Origin: Polyodon spathula
Taxonomy: Eukaryota > Chordata > Actinopteri > Acipenseriformes > Polyodontidae
DNA length: 64,000 nt
Direction of reading: 5' to 3'
Assembly: GCF_017654505.1 (NCBI RefSeq)
Contig: NC_054572.1
Span: 998,864-1,062,863 of the forward strand
Shown: piece after piece, positions 32,023 to 45,425 of the stretch
Position numbering within the stretch: position 1 is the first letter of the stretch
Layout: each line of letters opens with the position of its first letter
Made by a program: the position numbers and the translations under genes
Notes under the pieces: model-generated
Databases searched by the model: none
What the model saw: only the letters and a program-made list of their open reading frames with translations
Told to the model about the DNA's origin: nothing

Positions 32023-34884
32023 ACTGTCTAATTTATTTTGCAACACAAAATTTATTCTTGAAAACTCTTTGCTTTTATGTCCCAAAAGTCATGAATACAT
32101 TCTATATATTCTTCAACTTTGGGCTATCAATCTACCTACCTCCCTACCAATGGCTGTATCTGTCTATCTATCTGTCCAAGTTGAACAGTATGGCAATCAT
32201 GTAGGTGCTTTCTTTTATATTCACAAAATACCCGAACTAAAGAGACTCGCATGCGTTGTCAGAGACAGTGCACGGCAGTATTGTGATCCTCCACTCTCTT
32301 GACTAGAGCCCTGTGTGTTTACCCAGTGCATCAAATTTTATATGGTGTTATTGGGTTACAGTTGAATTGAATCAGGTTGAGCAGCAGTGAATGTAATTGG
32401 GTTAGAACAAGACTGCTAATGTTAGAGGCTTCTCCCTGTGTTAACTGAACCAGATTCCATTTGTTCTTTGATTAGCTCTTTGGTGGCATACATAATTCAT
32501 CCCAGCTGCACATCATCAGCCCCAGCCAGATGGGTGTGAAACAGTTTGGTTAAACTTCATTGAGATCTGGTTAAAAGGCACAGTTCACGCTGATCATGTG
32601 TGGGAGGTATTCACATGAAGAAGGGTGATGATGAATTTCCAATTGTATGAATTGTATTCTGTAGCATTTTAGATGGGTTTTTTTTACCTTTTTTTTTCTT
32701 GTGCATGAGTCACACTAATCAGATGTTGAACACGTGTTTTTAAAGAAATTGCAGGAAACTCATTAGCTGTAAGCGTGCAGCTTCAAACATTGTAGGCAAG
32801 TATTGCAGCCAGCATCTGAAGACCTAAAACAATGTCAGTGGCAATAAATGAACAGGTGCACTTTGTCTGCATGTATAACTAATGGTTTTATAAATATGTA
32901 CCGGAATGTGGGAACTTTTCAAATAAACAAATGCAGTCTGTTTTCTCTTGACCATTTTTTCCCCCGTAAAGAATCACTGATGCTGTAACTGCGCCCACAA
33001 AACAAATCCAATTGAAAGCCTTATTAATGTAGAAATGTCAAACACTCCAACCTGCCAGGTAATTAATATTCCTGGTAACCCATTGGGCAAATCCTCTCGT
33101 TTAGCAAATCAGAAAATAAGCATTACAAGAAGGACACGAGGTGCTTTGCTACAAGTGATACCTATTTGGCTCTTCAGTGAAGGAAGAGGAGCAATTACAC
33201 CTGTAGCAGTTCACACTGTGCGCTGTCTATTCCACGGAATTGTTTGTCATCAAATGCAATAGCGCTACAGTGTTTTGAAAAGATGCCACCCTAAACACAT
33301 TGGCCTATTAATAATCATCTGAAAATAAACTCCAGCTTGGCAGATTGTGTATGAGAGCATACAAGCATTAATGAACTGCAGCTTCTAGGCAAAAAGAGGC
33401 GGCTTGGAATTAACTGTGAGTGTATGGGTCTGAGGTTGGTGGAATAAACCGCTACCCACACTCAATGTATTGAAATCCATCAATCCGTTCCACCAATCCG
33501 ACTGGAGCCATAGCCAATCAAAATAGCTTATAAACCCTTATTAAACCTTATTTATTTTTAATAACAACTCTTGATTTCATGTCTCGGTTGTTATGTCTTA
33601 TTCTATGTTTGTATTTGCAGAAACATCATATTTTCTTTTTATCTTTCTCAAAAACAATATTTTTAAATGGATTGCCTATCCTCCCTCTAATATGAGGCAT
33701 TCATTCTTTGTGCAAACTGAACACACTGTACTGGGCTCCCAGAAAGCTCGATCTTCATGCGTCTTTTCTTTTGGGAACAGTAATAATAGTGGTAATTTAG
33801 TAATTACTGCATTTCTTTCCGTGTTAAACAATCAGTCCTGGCACAGGACTGTGATTGTTCGGTGCACAACTAATAACATTTGTGTAAGCTGCAGATTGTT
33901 CTCTGGCTGCCTTTTAATCTTTAGCACATGGTGGAAAGTTCTGCTTTGGTGAAACCCGAGAGCCATCTGGGCTCATCGGAAGAGTTGCTTGTAAAGTCGT
34001 GCTCGTCGAGCTCAGACACACATCTGCACGGAAAAACAAGCTGTCAAGAAAATTGTTTCTTCCTTGACAAATTCCACTCATTATGGCCAATTAAATTCTA
34101 GCATTACTCCTCTTGATTATTATAAATGTTGAAACCTGGGAAGCTATTATATCTAGTTTGTGCATTTGTAAACGACATCATAATATTTATATTTAGCTTT
34201 TCTTTGATTGGATTTGGTACCTGGTATCGCTTCAATAAGAAATTGATTGCATTTCATATTCCATCAGATGACGTTCTTCAGTTACTTTGCACTGTGCATA
34301 ATGCAGAGGATGGCAGACTAAGGGTACTAACCTGTTACATAATGTACTGGTTAAAACAATAACCCAGAGCTTGTGGGGAATATAGTTAGATAGTATACTA
34401 CCAATTAGTCATGGTGGGGAACAAAAGCTATTTAAACTTGTACTGGGATTTGGGCAGTCATACCTCATAGAATAAAGAGCTGCTCTAGGAGTAATGGGAG
34501 CTTGTAAAAAGCATTAAAGGACATTATCCCCAATTTACTACATCGCTCCTCTTTGTGCTCTGCACCTTTTCTGGAATTGAGAACACTGCACAGTGAATGA
34601 GAATAGCTGTGCAGGTTCAGTTGTGTTTTGCTATATAGTAGCTTTGTAACAGAATCTATTATAATTCTAATTTTTACTAGGGATAGGACTGCAGTCATGA
34701 TATCAATGCATTCAGGTGCCTTGTTTTAACCTGTGAAGGACAGCGGCTCTGGATACCATCACTAGGCGACATAACGGTTTCCCATTCTAGCTGTGTGAGC
34801 GCACCTCAATCCTGACTTGAACAGCCCCATCCATTCAATCCTGGACCTCATGGTGTGGTGTGTTTTGAAAACTAAGATACGTGA
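32023..34884. other. Non-coding, no gene seen
   Basis: AT-rich. A TAAT-rich, non-repetitive segment at about 33000-33420 looks like a possible conserved element. The open frame at 33593-33952 has no recognisable similarity or splice context. Confidence 0.55.
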
Positions 34885-35090
34885 GGTGGATTTGAACCCA
34901 GCCCTCCAGAGGTGAAATGGACAGTACGAGCGGATACTGAGTTAGCCTGCCCAGGCACAGGCACCTCCAGTGGGGCGTAGTTGTAGTCTACTCCAACTAC
35001 ACCACCTACACCATTTCAAATCTGTCAGACACGGTGTTCATTGGAGGTCTCCCATCCATGCACTGACCAGACCAAGGAGGGGTGATTGCA
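34885..35090 (-). repeat. Composite SINE with 5S-rRNA-like and tRNA-like parts
   Basis: On the minus strand, GGTCTGGTCAGTGCATGGAT then GGGAGACC (35072-35045) matches the 3' half of vertebrate 5S rRNA (GGCCTGGTTAGTACTTGGATGGGAGACC). The match continues to about 35015 with ACACCGTGTCTG. Further on, CTGGGTTCAAATCC (about 34901-34888) is a good tRNA B box, with a possible A box near 34955-34938. Confidence 0.6.
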
Positions 35091-38000
35091 GGAAACCACA
35101 AACAAATTAATCTGCTTATGCTGAACATTTAATTTGGTTTCTCTCTTATTTACCTGCTTCTTGTATTTTGGAGGCCACCACAATTGGCACTTAATAATAC
35201 ACCCCCCCCCCCACCTCCTTCTCCAAATGGCATAAGCAAAGTAAAATGAGGCTTTTCCACAGTCAAACCATGCTTCATGCATCTTTATTCATGCGTACAC
35301 ATGTACAGTACCTGAGAAACGTCCCCATTAGGAATGTTTTGAAATCCACTTATGCATATAGCGTTTTCCAGTTTTCACAGTAATCAATCATGGATTTGCA
35401 ATTCCATAATTGCTCTTTGCCAGGAGGTGAGATTTTCTTTTGCTGTGAATGGTCCTTGTAGTCAGAGCCCAGTATTTAAAACAGACACTCATTCAAGGCT
35501 GCTAAGCTTGGCTTCTTAGCAACCGTGAACATTAAAAACAAATATATAAATATACTGCAGGCAGGACATTTTCAGCATAACTTTGCTCATGGCTCCAGAT
35601 AGATGTTGCTGCTGCTGCAGCTGTAGTTGGTAAGAAGCTGGCCAAGTTGAATGTTTCCACCTTGTTTACTAAAGTCAGCGGTCTCAGCAATTGATTTTGC
35701 TTACTGTACTGGCGTTATCTGCAAAGTCAATATTTTTTATTTTTTTATTGACTAAAAGTTGTTTTAAGCCATCCGTTCTAGTACTTGAGACAAACTGTGG
35801 AATTAATTACAGTGAAACATGCAATAGGCTCTTTATTGAAATAATACCTTTCTAGAATTGTTATTTATTTATTTATTTTTAAAAATCCAACTGTATAGAT
35901 CAAAATCTGTTGCTTCCTCCAGGTACTGAACCTAATTACTTCCTGTCCAGTAGAATCTAATGGCGATAAGACCATGTGACCTGCAGCTGAAGACATGATT
36001 GGGTGCCTAGAAGCAGGAGATTATCTACGGTATGGCGTTATTTTTTTACTGAAACAAATTGCAAAACCTGAATTATACCAATGTATCTTTTATTTACAGT
36101 GGTAAACAAAATGGTCAATATTAACAAAGCAAGTGTTATATTGGATTTTTAAAAGGTTTTAGAAACATTCACTTAAGTTAGGTTAAGCAGTTATTTAAAA
36201 CCATTAAAAGGTATACAAAAAGATTTCAAGAACTGCAAAATGGGCTTAAAACATTCCTCAAAGGTTTTGTGATGAGCTATACTTTATTAGAAGTACAGTT
36301 GCCTCTCCATTCCAGAGCTGTGTTCTTTGAACTTTTTCATGTTTCTTATTTTGAAATCCCTGTTAGCTGTGTGTCGATGTGACATAATGTTGCTTGTTGT
36401 CAACATGTTTCATCACAACATCCATCATGTAACTAAGGCGGCTTTTACCCTGTACAGACTAAGTGCTGTTTGCATTAGGTTTGCTTGATAGATATACATT
36501 TCCATCATAACATTACTACCTGCATTGTAAAGGAACTCCACTTACACAAAGATGTATCTCCCTTGATTTGAAAAAAAAAAAGAAAGAAAGCTAAGGTAAA
36601 GGCTCATAAGAGAAGCTACGTCTCCCTGAACGAGCCAGGAATCAATGAAGGTCTGGGTCACACTTTGGCCCAGTGCTTGGCAAATGTCCAGCACAGCATT
36701 CCTCATTCCCTGCAGATTGAAAGAGACTCCTGCTGTAACTCTCATAGTTCTATGGGGTTCATTCTAACACTCTGTAAAATGCAAATCCGTTCTTTCCCTG
36801 CATCGGCCATTTAGCATGACGACAGAAGCAAGCTTGGGGTCTGTTTCAACAGCCCTTGGGTTTGCATGGGTATTGTTAAAGACCTGGACGGTGGTTACGT
36901 CATTCTAATTAAATGAATTGGGGTTCAGTGGTACCAGGAAGGCTCTGGATTTTGAGCACAGGAATTGTAAGACCAGCGTGCTTGAGTTGGGTCCAATCAC
37001 ACTACCAGAACAATGCAAATAAATATTACCATAGTTTGGTGCCCATGAACTATATTACGTTTTGTGTGATGCAGGAGCTATACTGGTGCAGTGAAATAAT
37101 ATATGCAATTTGATATTGTTTTTGCCGGCTCTTTTGCAATGTAATAGATTCAATTTCTTCCACTGAATTTCATACACGTATATAATTGTAAAATTACAAG
37201 CTGACAACGTATGATAAAGCTGTTGTTAGAAGGTATTATTGTTAAATAACTAATGACAAGAGTTTTTTTTTTTTTTTTTTTTTGATTAACTAAGGAAGGC
37301 GTACAAATAATATAAGCGTTATCAAACTCTGTCTTCTGCCTTTGATGTGTTTCGGACATTAAAAAGACCGAGAGAGCAGCTCGTCCCGAGGTGTCACTGT
37401 CAGAAAACTGCTCTGTTCTGCGGAATACTGGTTCTGTCTATTTAAAGTGTATCGTTTCTGTTCGCCACCCTTAACCTTGAACAGAGACGGAATGCCATTA
37501 ACATTCTGTGACACAAGCTTGTAAAATACAGTGGCAGAACATTTAAATTCAGATCCATGTGAAATAAGACTAAAAAATGCAGCCGCATTTTTAATCTGAA
37601 ACGGGGGAATTTGAGTTACGCCGAGGACGGGTTTTGAAATGTGTTTAATTGCTCCCAGGTTGCCTGCGAGGGAGATGGATAATAAACTTCTCATGATTGG
37701 TGTGGGGGTTAAGGTCAAGGGGAAGGCTGTGATTTAAAAAATTCAGGACGGGGTTGAAAAAAATAATGTCACTGAAGTGGCGGCGTGAGCATAACTTCAA
37801 ACGTGTGAAAGACAAATTGAAGTCATGACAAAGGACTGGTGATTAAAACGAGAAATACTTCTTTTGTAAACACATGTAATGCGCACCTGCAATTGTCTTA
37901 AACCGCTAAATAAACCCTTTGTTGCCTTTACAAGGCACGTGATAGTGACTAAAATGATTCATTCTTTGACCTCTCTGTTTTAGGCACAAACGCACTCCTG

Positions 38001-40850
38001 AGCATTATCCCTTCTGGAGACGACTGAAAGAATGCAGTCAGTGTGTTTCTGTGTAGTTTCCAGTGGCTTGTTAAATGTGCTTACCTTATCCTTCAGGTCT
38101 CCTCTAGAGACTGTGATTGGCAGCGATGTTAAGTGCCATTTGACACCTAAGAGGGTGGAAATTTGCGTGAGTGTGCGGTAATGAATTGGAGATGTCTCTG
38201 CAATTAAAATTGCTGTTAATTTCTCCAGGGAGATCGGCCTGCTCTGTATGAATCACAAGAAGAAAGATGAGTCACAGTATACCTTCAGGGGGCTTGCAAA
38301 CAGACACATTTCTGTGCAGGAATATAAAAAAAAAAAAAAAAAAATGATGAGAGAATGGGAGCGAGATGTGAGATGTCATAATGGAAGAGAAGTTCCATTT
38401 CTAAGGAATCCTACCATCTGGCCAGCTGGGCTTTGTTCCAGTATTTGTTTGGTTTTTGATATCAACATTTTCCAACCAGATTAAAACCTAAGAAGCCTGC
38501 TTTCTTTGTTTTTAACCCCCGTGGAAAACGAAACGACTTAAATGGCTCTCAGAACGGGTCTGATTTAATATGTGCAACACCCTAACAATGTTCTTAAATC
38601 AGGCCAATCAAATATACAATCAAATAAGGTTACTCAGAGCTATCAACTGTATGCACAATAAAAACACAACAGCGTGGTATTCAAAGCAATGTGATACTAA
38701 AGATACAGATATGAGAGAGGTGGTCAATATAATGGGCAATGACATATGGGCAATGGTTTGGGCCAAACAGTCAACGGCTGTGAGACTATTCCATCCACAT
38801 GCCCACACTCGCAGCATCCTGTGCAGCACAAGCACCACACATGCCCATCCACAGCCAATAGGATGCTACAGTGTGCAGCTAATGTAAGCATATGCTGTAA
38901 TGTGAATTTAGCCAGTGAAAAGAAGTTCCCATGTATTTGCTAAGGAAATACATTTGAAGGCCTTGCTTTTTATACCTGGAGAGTCTTGCAACCTCCAAAA
39001 ATCGTTGGAATTTGGGGCACAAGATGTAATTCAGTCTGGAAGAAAAAAGGCTGCACACACTATCATCCCTGTATATTGATACAGGTGGCGTGTTTCAACC
39101 TATAAACTAGGAACCTTGCATTTACCACCAGTGAAATAATAATAAAAAGGTTTCACCTCCAAAACACGAACAGTTTATCTGGAAGTCTTGAGTTTTGAAA
39201 GGCTGTGTCCGGTTTGTGCACATTATCTCTAAAACCCCTTCAGTCTGAGAGCAAGTTCATGTTCCCGTGAATCATTTTCAGAGGGCTCTCCACATAGCAA
39301 TGAGGTGAACCGAGGCCTCCCTTTGAGCAGTCCAGTGTTAATCAGCTCCTCACATAAAGTGTTGGGTTTATCTGACAGCAGCTTGTTTAAATTACCCCCC
39401 ACTGTCATTACAATTACAGGTCCCCTTTCTTCTCCTGTAAGAAAACATGAAAATGCACCAGTATTGCCACGCTAATGAAATTCTGCGCCCCCTAATAATG
39501 AGTAGAAGTCATCACTGTGAATTCCTGCAGGGGGTACCTGCTGAGCACAAAAGGCAGTGGGGAAGCTATTTTTGGAGACCCTTTTAATTTATTTCCTTGA
39601 TTCGGCGATGATAATAATAATTGTGCTTTAGGTGCCATATTGAAATTAACTGCCGCTTCTCTGTCGCTATCGGAGGACAATCGATTCCGAAAGTACTTCC
39701 CTCCCCCCTCCTCTCTCTCCTGACACAAAGGGTATTCAGTCGGTTCTCCCTGATTTTTGTTGAGCTTATTCAAATCAGGTGTTTGAAAACCAGCCTTGTT
39801 TGCATTGTAATGTCGCAACGGAGGTTTTACAATTTACTGATACTAGAGTATAATAGGCACTGAGGCTTGCTTGAATTTTAAATGAATGAGATTTTGCTTG
39901 TCTGTATTCAAATCACAGTGTTACACGATAGCTTACAAGAATGCCTTTGAAACCAGTTTTAACTAAATAAATTTGATTTTGAAAGGGTGTGTTTCACAGA
40001 CTGGAGCTATGCATGTGGAGGCTAGGATAAAGGGGTAGTTTATTAGATATAATAGCATGCATGGATTTTAAATGTACATGAATTGCATGTGTATGGTATC
40101 ACAAAGCAACATGCCAGCGCACAGCGAAGGCTTTCCATTTACATCTAGAGGGGAATATCCATTTACTAACATGATGGGGATCAGTGTGCCTAAAACTAAA
40201 TCAATGCATGATTTCAATTTGATGGCGTTTGTGCGAACAGGTTTTTAAGTTGTTGTAATAATGAAAAGGGTATACCTGGCAGGGATGAAGAACTCCTCAG
40301 AAAGAATTATCAGGATTGAATGCAGTGGTGATGATATGGGCACATAAACACTTTGCTTAAGCCAAGTGGGTACCTCCTTACCTATGGTATTTTACTAAGC
40401 CTTTAAGAGTCAAGTTTTTTATTTATTTATTTTTTTAAAGAGAAAAATGATTTTTTTTTTTGCCTAAGTTAAATTGTAATTACATTTTAATATAATATGT
40501 TTGAATAATCCTTAGCTGGCAGTGATCCATTTGCTAAAAGGTGAAATGGATTCCCACTATTTGCATGAAATATTCACTAATTGCATTTTTACATCCTTGC
40601 ATCAGAATTTGTTTATTTCATGCTATCTAATTATCTCTTTTTTTAAATGTATTTTTTCTGTGCCTACAGTCATTAATTGCCTGCCCTCGTTTCTACAGCC
40701 TCTGTCTAACCCTAGACCCTGCTGTAAATGAGGTCTCTATAGTCTTCATCTTGGAAGAATGCATTTGGGTTCTCTAACCCTTGTTTTTAACTTAACAAAT
40801 TACATTTTCTAAAAACCTTTTGATACATTTTTAACAAGCTGAACACTTTT
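35091..40850. other. Non-coding, no gene seen; enhancer-like stretches
   Basis: No exon is recognised. It contains poly-C (35201-35212), poly-T (37263-37283) and poly-A (38326-38344) runs. Non-repetitive segments at about 37600-38240 and 39370-39690 have the even complexity and TAAT/ATTA content typical of conserved regulatory DNA. A microORF at 35590 reading five consecutive Cys is not convincing as a gene. Confidence 0.55.
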
Positions 40851-40852
40851 AA

Positions 40853-40871
40853 TATATATATACATTATCAG

Positions 40872-40902
<31 letters not shown>

Positions 40903-40925
40903 TATATCTAATCTATATATCTATC

Positions 40926-40961
<36 letters not shown>
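40853..40961. repeat. (TA)n / (CTAT) compound microsatellite
   Basis: TA blocks interrupted by ATCTA units. Confidence 0.9.
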
Positions 40962-42237
40962 CTGATCAACTATAATCAACTCAATACCCATGTGAGCCAA
41001 GAATTGTTTTTTGGTCAAAAAAGAGAATTTGACAAGACCATGGGTTAATACTAACATGATTAAAAGTGACTTACGGTGAATGACGGGGTCAGCGTTAGGG
41101 ACTAGACAGTCTGCTAAAAGGATTCAGAGTTCACTTTAATTCAAAGCCCCATGGCGCGTATGGGTTCTGCAAACAGATTTGTCAGGCGGCTCATTTTTCA
41201 CAGAGAATTGCTGCAGTATCAGTGACACCTCAGAGATTGTGATTAATTGGGCATTGTGTTCACTCCTCCAACAAATTTCTATTAGCCACTTCTGGCATCT
41301 GTGAACTGCCTTTTGTGAGGACTTTGCATACATTTCAATACTGTCTATTTACTGTCTAATATCTATTTCAGATTTCACAGGCAAAGACACAGCAAACATA
41401 TACAAACAACACAACACTGTATGAAATTCAACATTAGTGCTGAATATAGAAATACTGAAAGAAACTTCAATTGAAAGACAAACGTTTTGACTAGAAGGCA
41501 CTGAAAACACTTCTATTTGAAACGTTTGTCAAAATGCGTGCAAGAGCCTTTAAAAATATATTCTTTAAAAAAAAAACATGTTATTTAAAGACTAACAAAC
41601 ATGTAGATATTCTTTACATAATATACACATGTATATATTTCATATTAGAAGTAAGTTCTGAATAGAAAATGTAAGACAGAAAAGGTATGCTGGTTAATAC
41701 AGGTATTCTTATTGGTATTTCCAATCATACAGCACTGTAGCACACACAGATGCTCCAAAAGCAGTCAGCGATACTGCAGCTTTAAGGAAGGTGATTTTGT
41801 ATCTGCTACATCATAATTATCTCCTTAAGGTAGAAATATTAGCATATCCTCCAATCTTATTATCTGAGAAATTGCCTCATTAAGTTCTCTTCCTCCCCTT
41901 GTGCCCACCTTGTACCCCGTTGTCCATATTTCATCAGCGAGCTGTGGGGGCTGGAGTCTCCTTGATTGGCATGAGACATATGCTGCCTAACAGCACTCTT
42001 TGGGGAAAAAGAAAAATGGCTCGAGATGTCTGTGTTTTTCAGTCATGAAGATTATCATTAATTTCATCTGCCTTTTTCTCCCCTTCATTCCCGCCTGCGC
42101 TGTCCTTCAGGTTTTGAAAAGAAGTGACACCTGTCATAAATATGCCATTACTCAATTAATGACGGAGCGCCTCGGCTCAAAACCATTTTTTGTTTTGGCT
42201 TGTCAATCAAGCTTTTCAATGACCTGATTTGGAGACA

Positions 42238-42238
<1 letters not shown>
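40962..42238. other. Non-coding, no gene seen; enhancer-like stretch 41810-42235
   Basis: The last 400 nt are non-repetitive with motifs such as CTCATTAAG, CATTAATTTCATC, CTCAATTAATGAC and GTCAATCAAGC, and run up to the GT repeat. No coding frame is convincing. Confidence 0.5.
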
Positions 42239-42296
<58 letters not shown>

Positions 42297-42300
42297 CGTG

Positions 42301-42369
<69 letters not shown>

Positions 42370-42436
42370 GTGCGTGCATGCGTGCGTGCGTGCGTGTGTG
42401 CGTGTGTGTGTATTTTTGTTTGTAAGTGTGCGCCTG
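42239..42436. repeat. Long (GT)n microsatellite
   Basis: Nearly 200 nt of GT with GCGT and CATG interruptions. It is a potential Z-DNA former. Confidence 0.97.
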
Positions 42437-44256
42437 TGTAAATGTGAGATCCTTTATTGATTGTATGCTAAAGCTAAAAGCTAATATTTGGTAAGGACAT
42501 CAAAAGTAGACAAAATTCACATTCTTTTTTTTTTTTTTTTTTTGCCAACACATCACATCATTATAGAAAATACATTACTATTGGAAAATATACACCTGAG
42601 GTTAGAATCAACCCTGAATCATAGTTGAAATGTATTGAGAACTGCATAGAGTACATGGATAATTAGAAACAGCATTGCTAAACTATTTTCATCGGGCATC
42701 TATACACTACTGTGTCATTCAATAGTTTTCTTAGCATTGTATAACTTGCCAAGTCAAGATTTTGGCACTTGTTTTCAAATGTCAGCTGCTGCAACAATGT
42801 TTTCAATAGTGGATTTTCCCCACAGTTTTGCAACAGTGCTGCAACTCATGCCTGCTAAACATGGTGCCCTGGTAAAGGCGCTGTATGTCATCATTTTATT
42901 ATGGGGTTCTTGCGGTGAAAGCAGACTCGCTGTTAAACTTCACTCAGAAACCAGCAGCAGCCTCAGTTGGATCCTCACCGAGGTTGTAAAATAAGACTTG
43001 TAATAAAACCTTCAAAGATGATCAGTCATAGGGGTAGCTTTGTTATAGCTATGGTGAAAATAATCACAGGTTACTGTTGTGAACTTCGTTTTAGTCTGAA
43101 TATCGGCGATAAACTGAGGTCCTGTGGTTGAGAAATGTGGCTCCCGGTGAAATCCAGGTGCCTATTACAGCACGACAAACGCAGGCCACGCATGAAGAGT
43201 TGTCTTTGAGAGTTTTCCAATCGCTGTGTCTCCTACAATTCAGATTATGATATCACCAATCATGAAATCAGAGCAAAATCCTTGCATTTCCAGGTTTGCA
43301 AAATGAATGGGTGTCCTTTAATGAATGTCGGCAATTAAGGGTTAATGACTCGAAAAGGAAAACGAAGTAATAAAATACAAAAATACCCTCTGCTGGTCTT
43401 GAATCCATAGCTATTATAAACACGCCTAATTTAACAAATACTGTAGAGTATCGGCTGTCTGTTCTGCTTTCATTCATCAATGTCAGATTCAGTTTATTGC
43501 TTGCCAGAATATGGAACTGCCATAAGACCAGAACTAAAATCGCCCAAAGGCAGGTGGACCATATGTGGCTTTTCATGAATATTTATAAAACAGACGCTTT
43601 TCATCTAAAATTAAAGATTTGGCATCAAAACATCCAGATCCTGTTTTTCTTCGATCAACCTATCCATTTCCTAATATCTTAAAACACATTTTAGGTAAGT
43701 TTAATTGTAGGTGCATTTTGAATTGCTTTGCTAATGTGCAGTACTTTGGAGTGCATCGGATATCAAAGACTTCTTCCTCTTCTATCGCCTGCATCCACTA
43801 GTATTTCTGAAACAGGACGAGTTCTTGAACACGGTAATAGAACTTCAGCTGGGCTCCCTTGTTTGAGTGCAGTGTGAAACACCTCCTGCCTTTCCTGTTA
43901 CACTTTCACAGCATTGTGTTTGAGTTTACAGAAAGACAAGAAGCAGAGTCTCGTTGGATGTCGCCGTTATCTAACTGCATGGTTGTGATCTGCAGTGCTG
44001 CTTTCGCCTCAGCGGTCAGCCTTGCTTGTTATAAAGCAATCTATTTTTTTGACTGTACTGTACACCATCCTGCTTTTATTGAAGCTGTTTCATGCATTAT
44101 CAGCCTATACTGTACCTAAAATACATGGTATAGACTGGGGTGGGGGGGGTGGGGGGGGGGGGTGGTTTTACAGGTCCAAGCATTCATTAGACCACCCCCT
44201 CCCAAAAAAAAAAAACTTTACCCACCAAAAAATAAATTATTAAGGATCTAATCATC

Positions 44257-44290
<34 letters not shown>

Positions 44291-45239
44291 GAAGAACCGG
44301 AATTTGCAATTTGCTATGTTGTTTTAAAATGCTCAACAGCAGGTAGATTTCCGAAACACTAAATTCTAGATGTACATGTTTCAGGCAAGACTAAGTAATG
44401 TTTAGTGTGATTTGGGGCAGATGTTGAGCTTTCCCCATTTTAAAGCAATTAAAAAGCTCTCATCCCAGAACGGACAAAGTATGCGTTTAATTGAAAATAT
44501 CCAGTATATGTTTTGGTTTATGCAGTGTAAATTAGGCATCAGGATAGCAGCCAGTTGCATCCCTAAACTAAGCACGAATTAAAAGTAGTACGTGAGAACG
44601 CAACTAGGCTCTGGTGTCATGCTAATAGGCAATTTACAAAGGTCAGGTCTCATGGATCAAGACTCTCTGTAAATTGCACCCTCAAACTCATAAAGAAACA
44701 ACAAGTCTCTGTGCATGATCACAGAGCTAACACGGCAGATAATAGTAATAATAGAGCTAGCCTCCTGCCCTCCATGTAATACACTTTCAACAGTATCACT
44801 AAAGCCAGCAATGAATACGGTGGGTTTTTTTTTATTGTGATTATGATTTCTTACAGGTTTTCTTCAATCTTTTTCTACGTTTGTAAGAGTTAATTTAAAA
44901 CGTGAACACTTAGCCATGACTCACACTCAACAAGGTGAACACTGTCAGGAAGGTGAACAAGATAACTACCTCGAACTTCTACTGTATAGTAAGCATACAC
45001 CCCTAACCTCCTTCACAGTCACTTCGGATTCACCTATCATGTCTTGGGGACTGAGCATGACTGTGTGCTGCTACTGCTGCTGTCCTTCACAACCTGTTTG
45101 AAATGAGATTTCAGATCTGATCCTGGTTAAAAAAAATAAATAAATAAATTTGACTTGAAATAACTTCAAACACTCCATAATAAAAACAATAAAAAAATAA
45201 AACAGCTATAACCAATGTTTCGGCATGGATCAGGAGTGG
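42437..45239. other. Non-coding, no gene seen
   Basis: Poly-T (42525-42543), G-run (44139-44163) and poly-A (44261-44287) tracts. The open frames at 42737-42994 and 43859-44243 have no recognisable similarity. Confidence 0.6.
44139..44163 (+). other. Long G tract, possible G-quadruplex
   Basis: GGGGTGGGGGGGGTGGGGGGG type sequence, long enough for quadruplex folding and a likely sequencing trouble spot. Confidence 0.5.
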
Positions 45240-45425
45240 CCAGCATTGGCTCTTCCAATTCTGTTTTTTTTTTTTTTTTCCAGCTATGATTGTTTAATTT
45301 AACCAATGAAACTTCTATTCAGACCCTGAAGTAGTTAATTATCTCATGTTAGCTGTTAAACCTGGAGTGGAATCGCCTTCCCAGGACTGTGATTGGACAC
45401 CCCTGGATTATGCTAATGCTAACCC
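45240..45425. repeat. Unclassified interspersed repeat
   Basis: It shares TGGCTCTTCCAAT with 8561-8573. It ends with AAACCTGGAGTGGAATCGCC and CCCAGGACTGTGATTGGACA, the style of a common fish repeat. The family and boundaries are uncertain. Confidence 0.4.

Noticed and set aside
35590..35633. Short Cys-rich frame (possible MDFI I-mfa domain exon)
   Set aside because: Only a (TGC)n-type run then a stop; the I-mfa domain's spaced Cys pattern is absent.
36913..37010. Possible tRNA-like SINE head
   Set aside because: A- and B-box resemblance is too weak to separate from chance.
42200..42460. Cys-Val repeat open frame
   Set aside because: Translation of a GT microsatellite.
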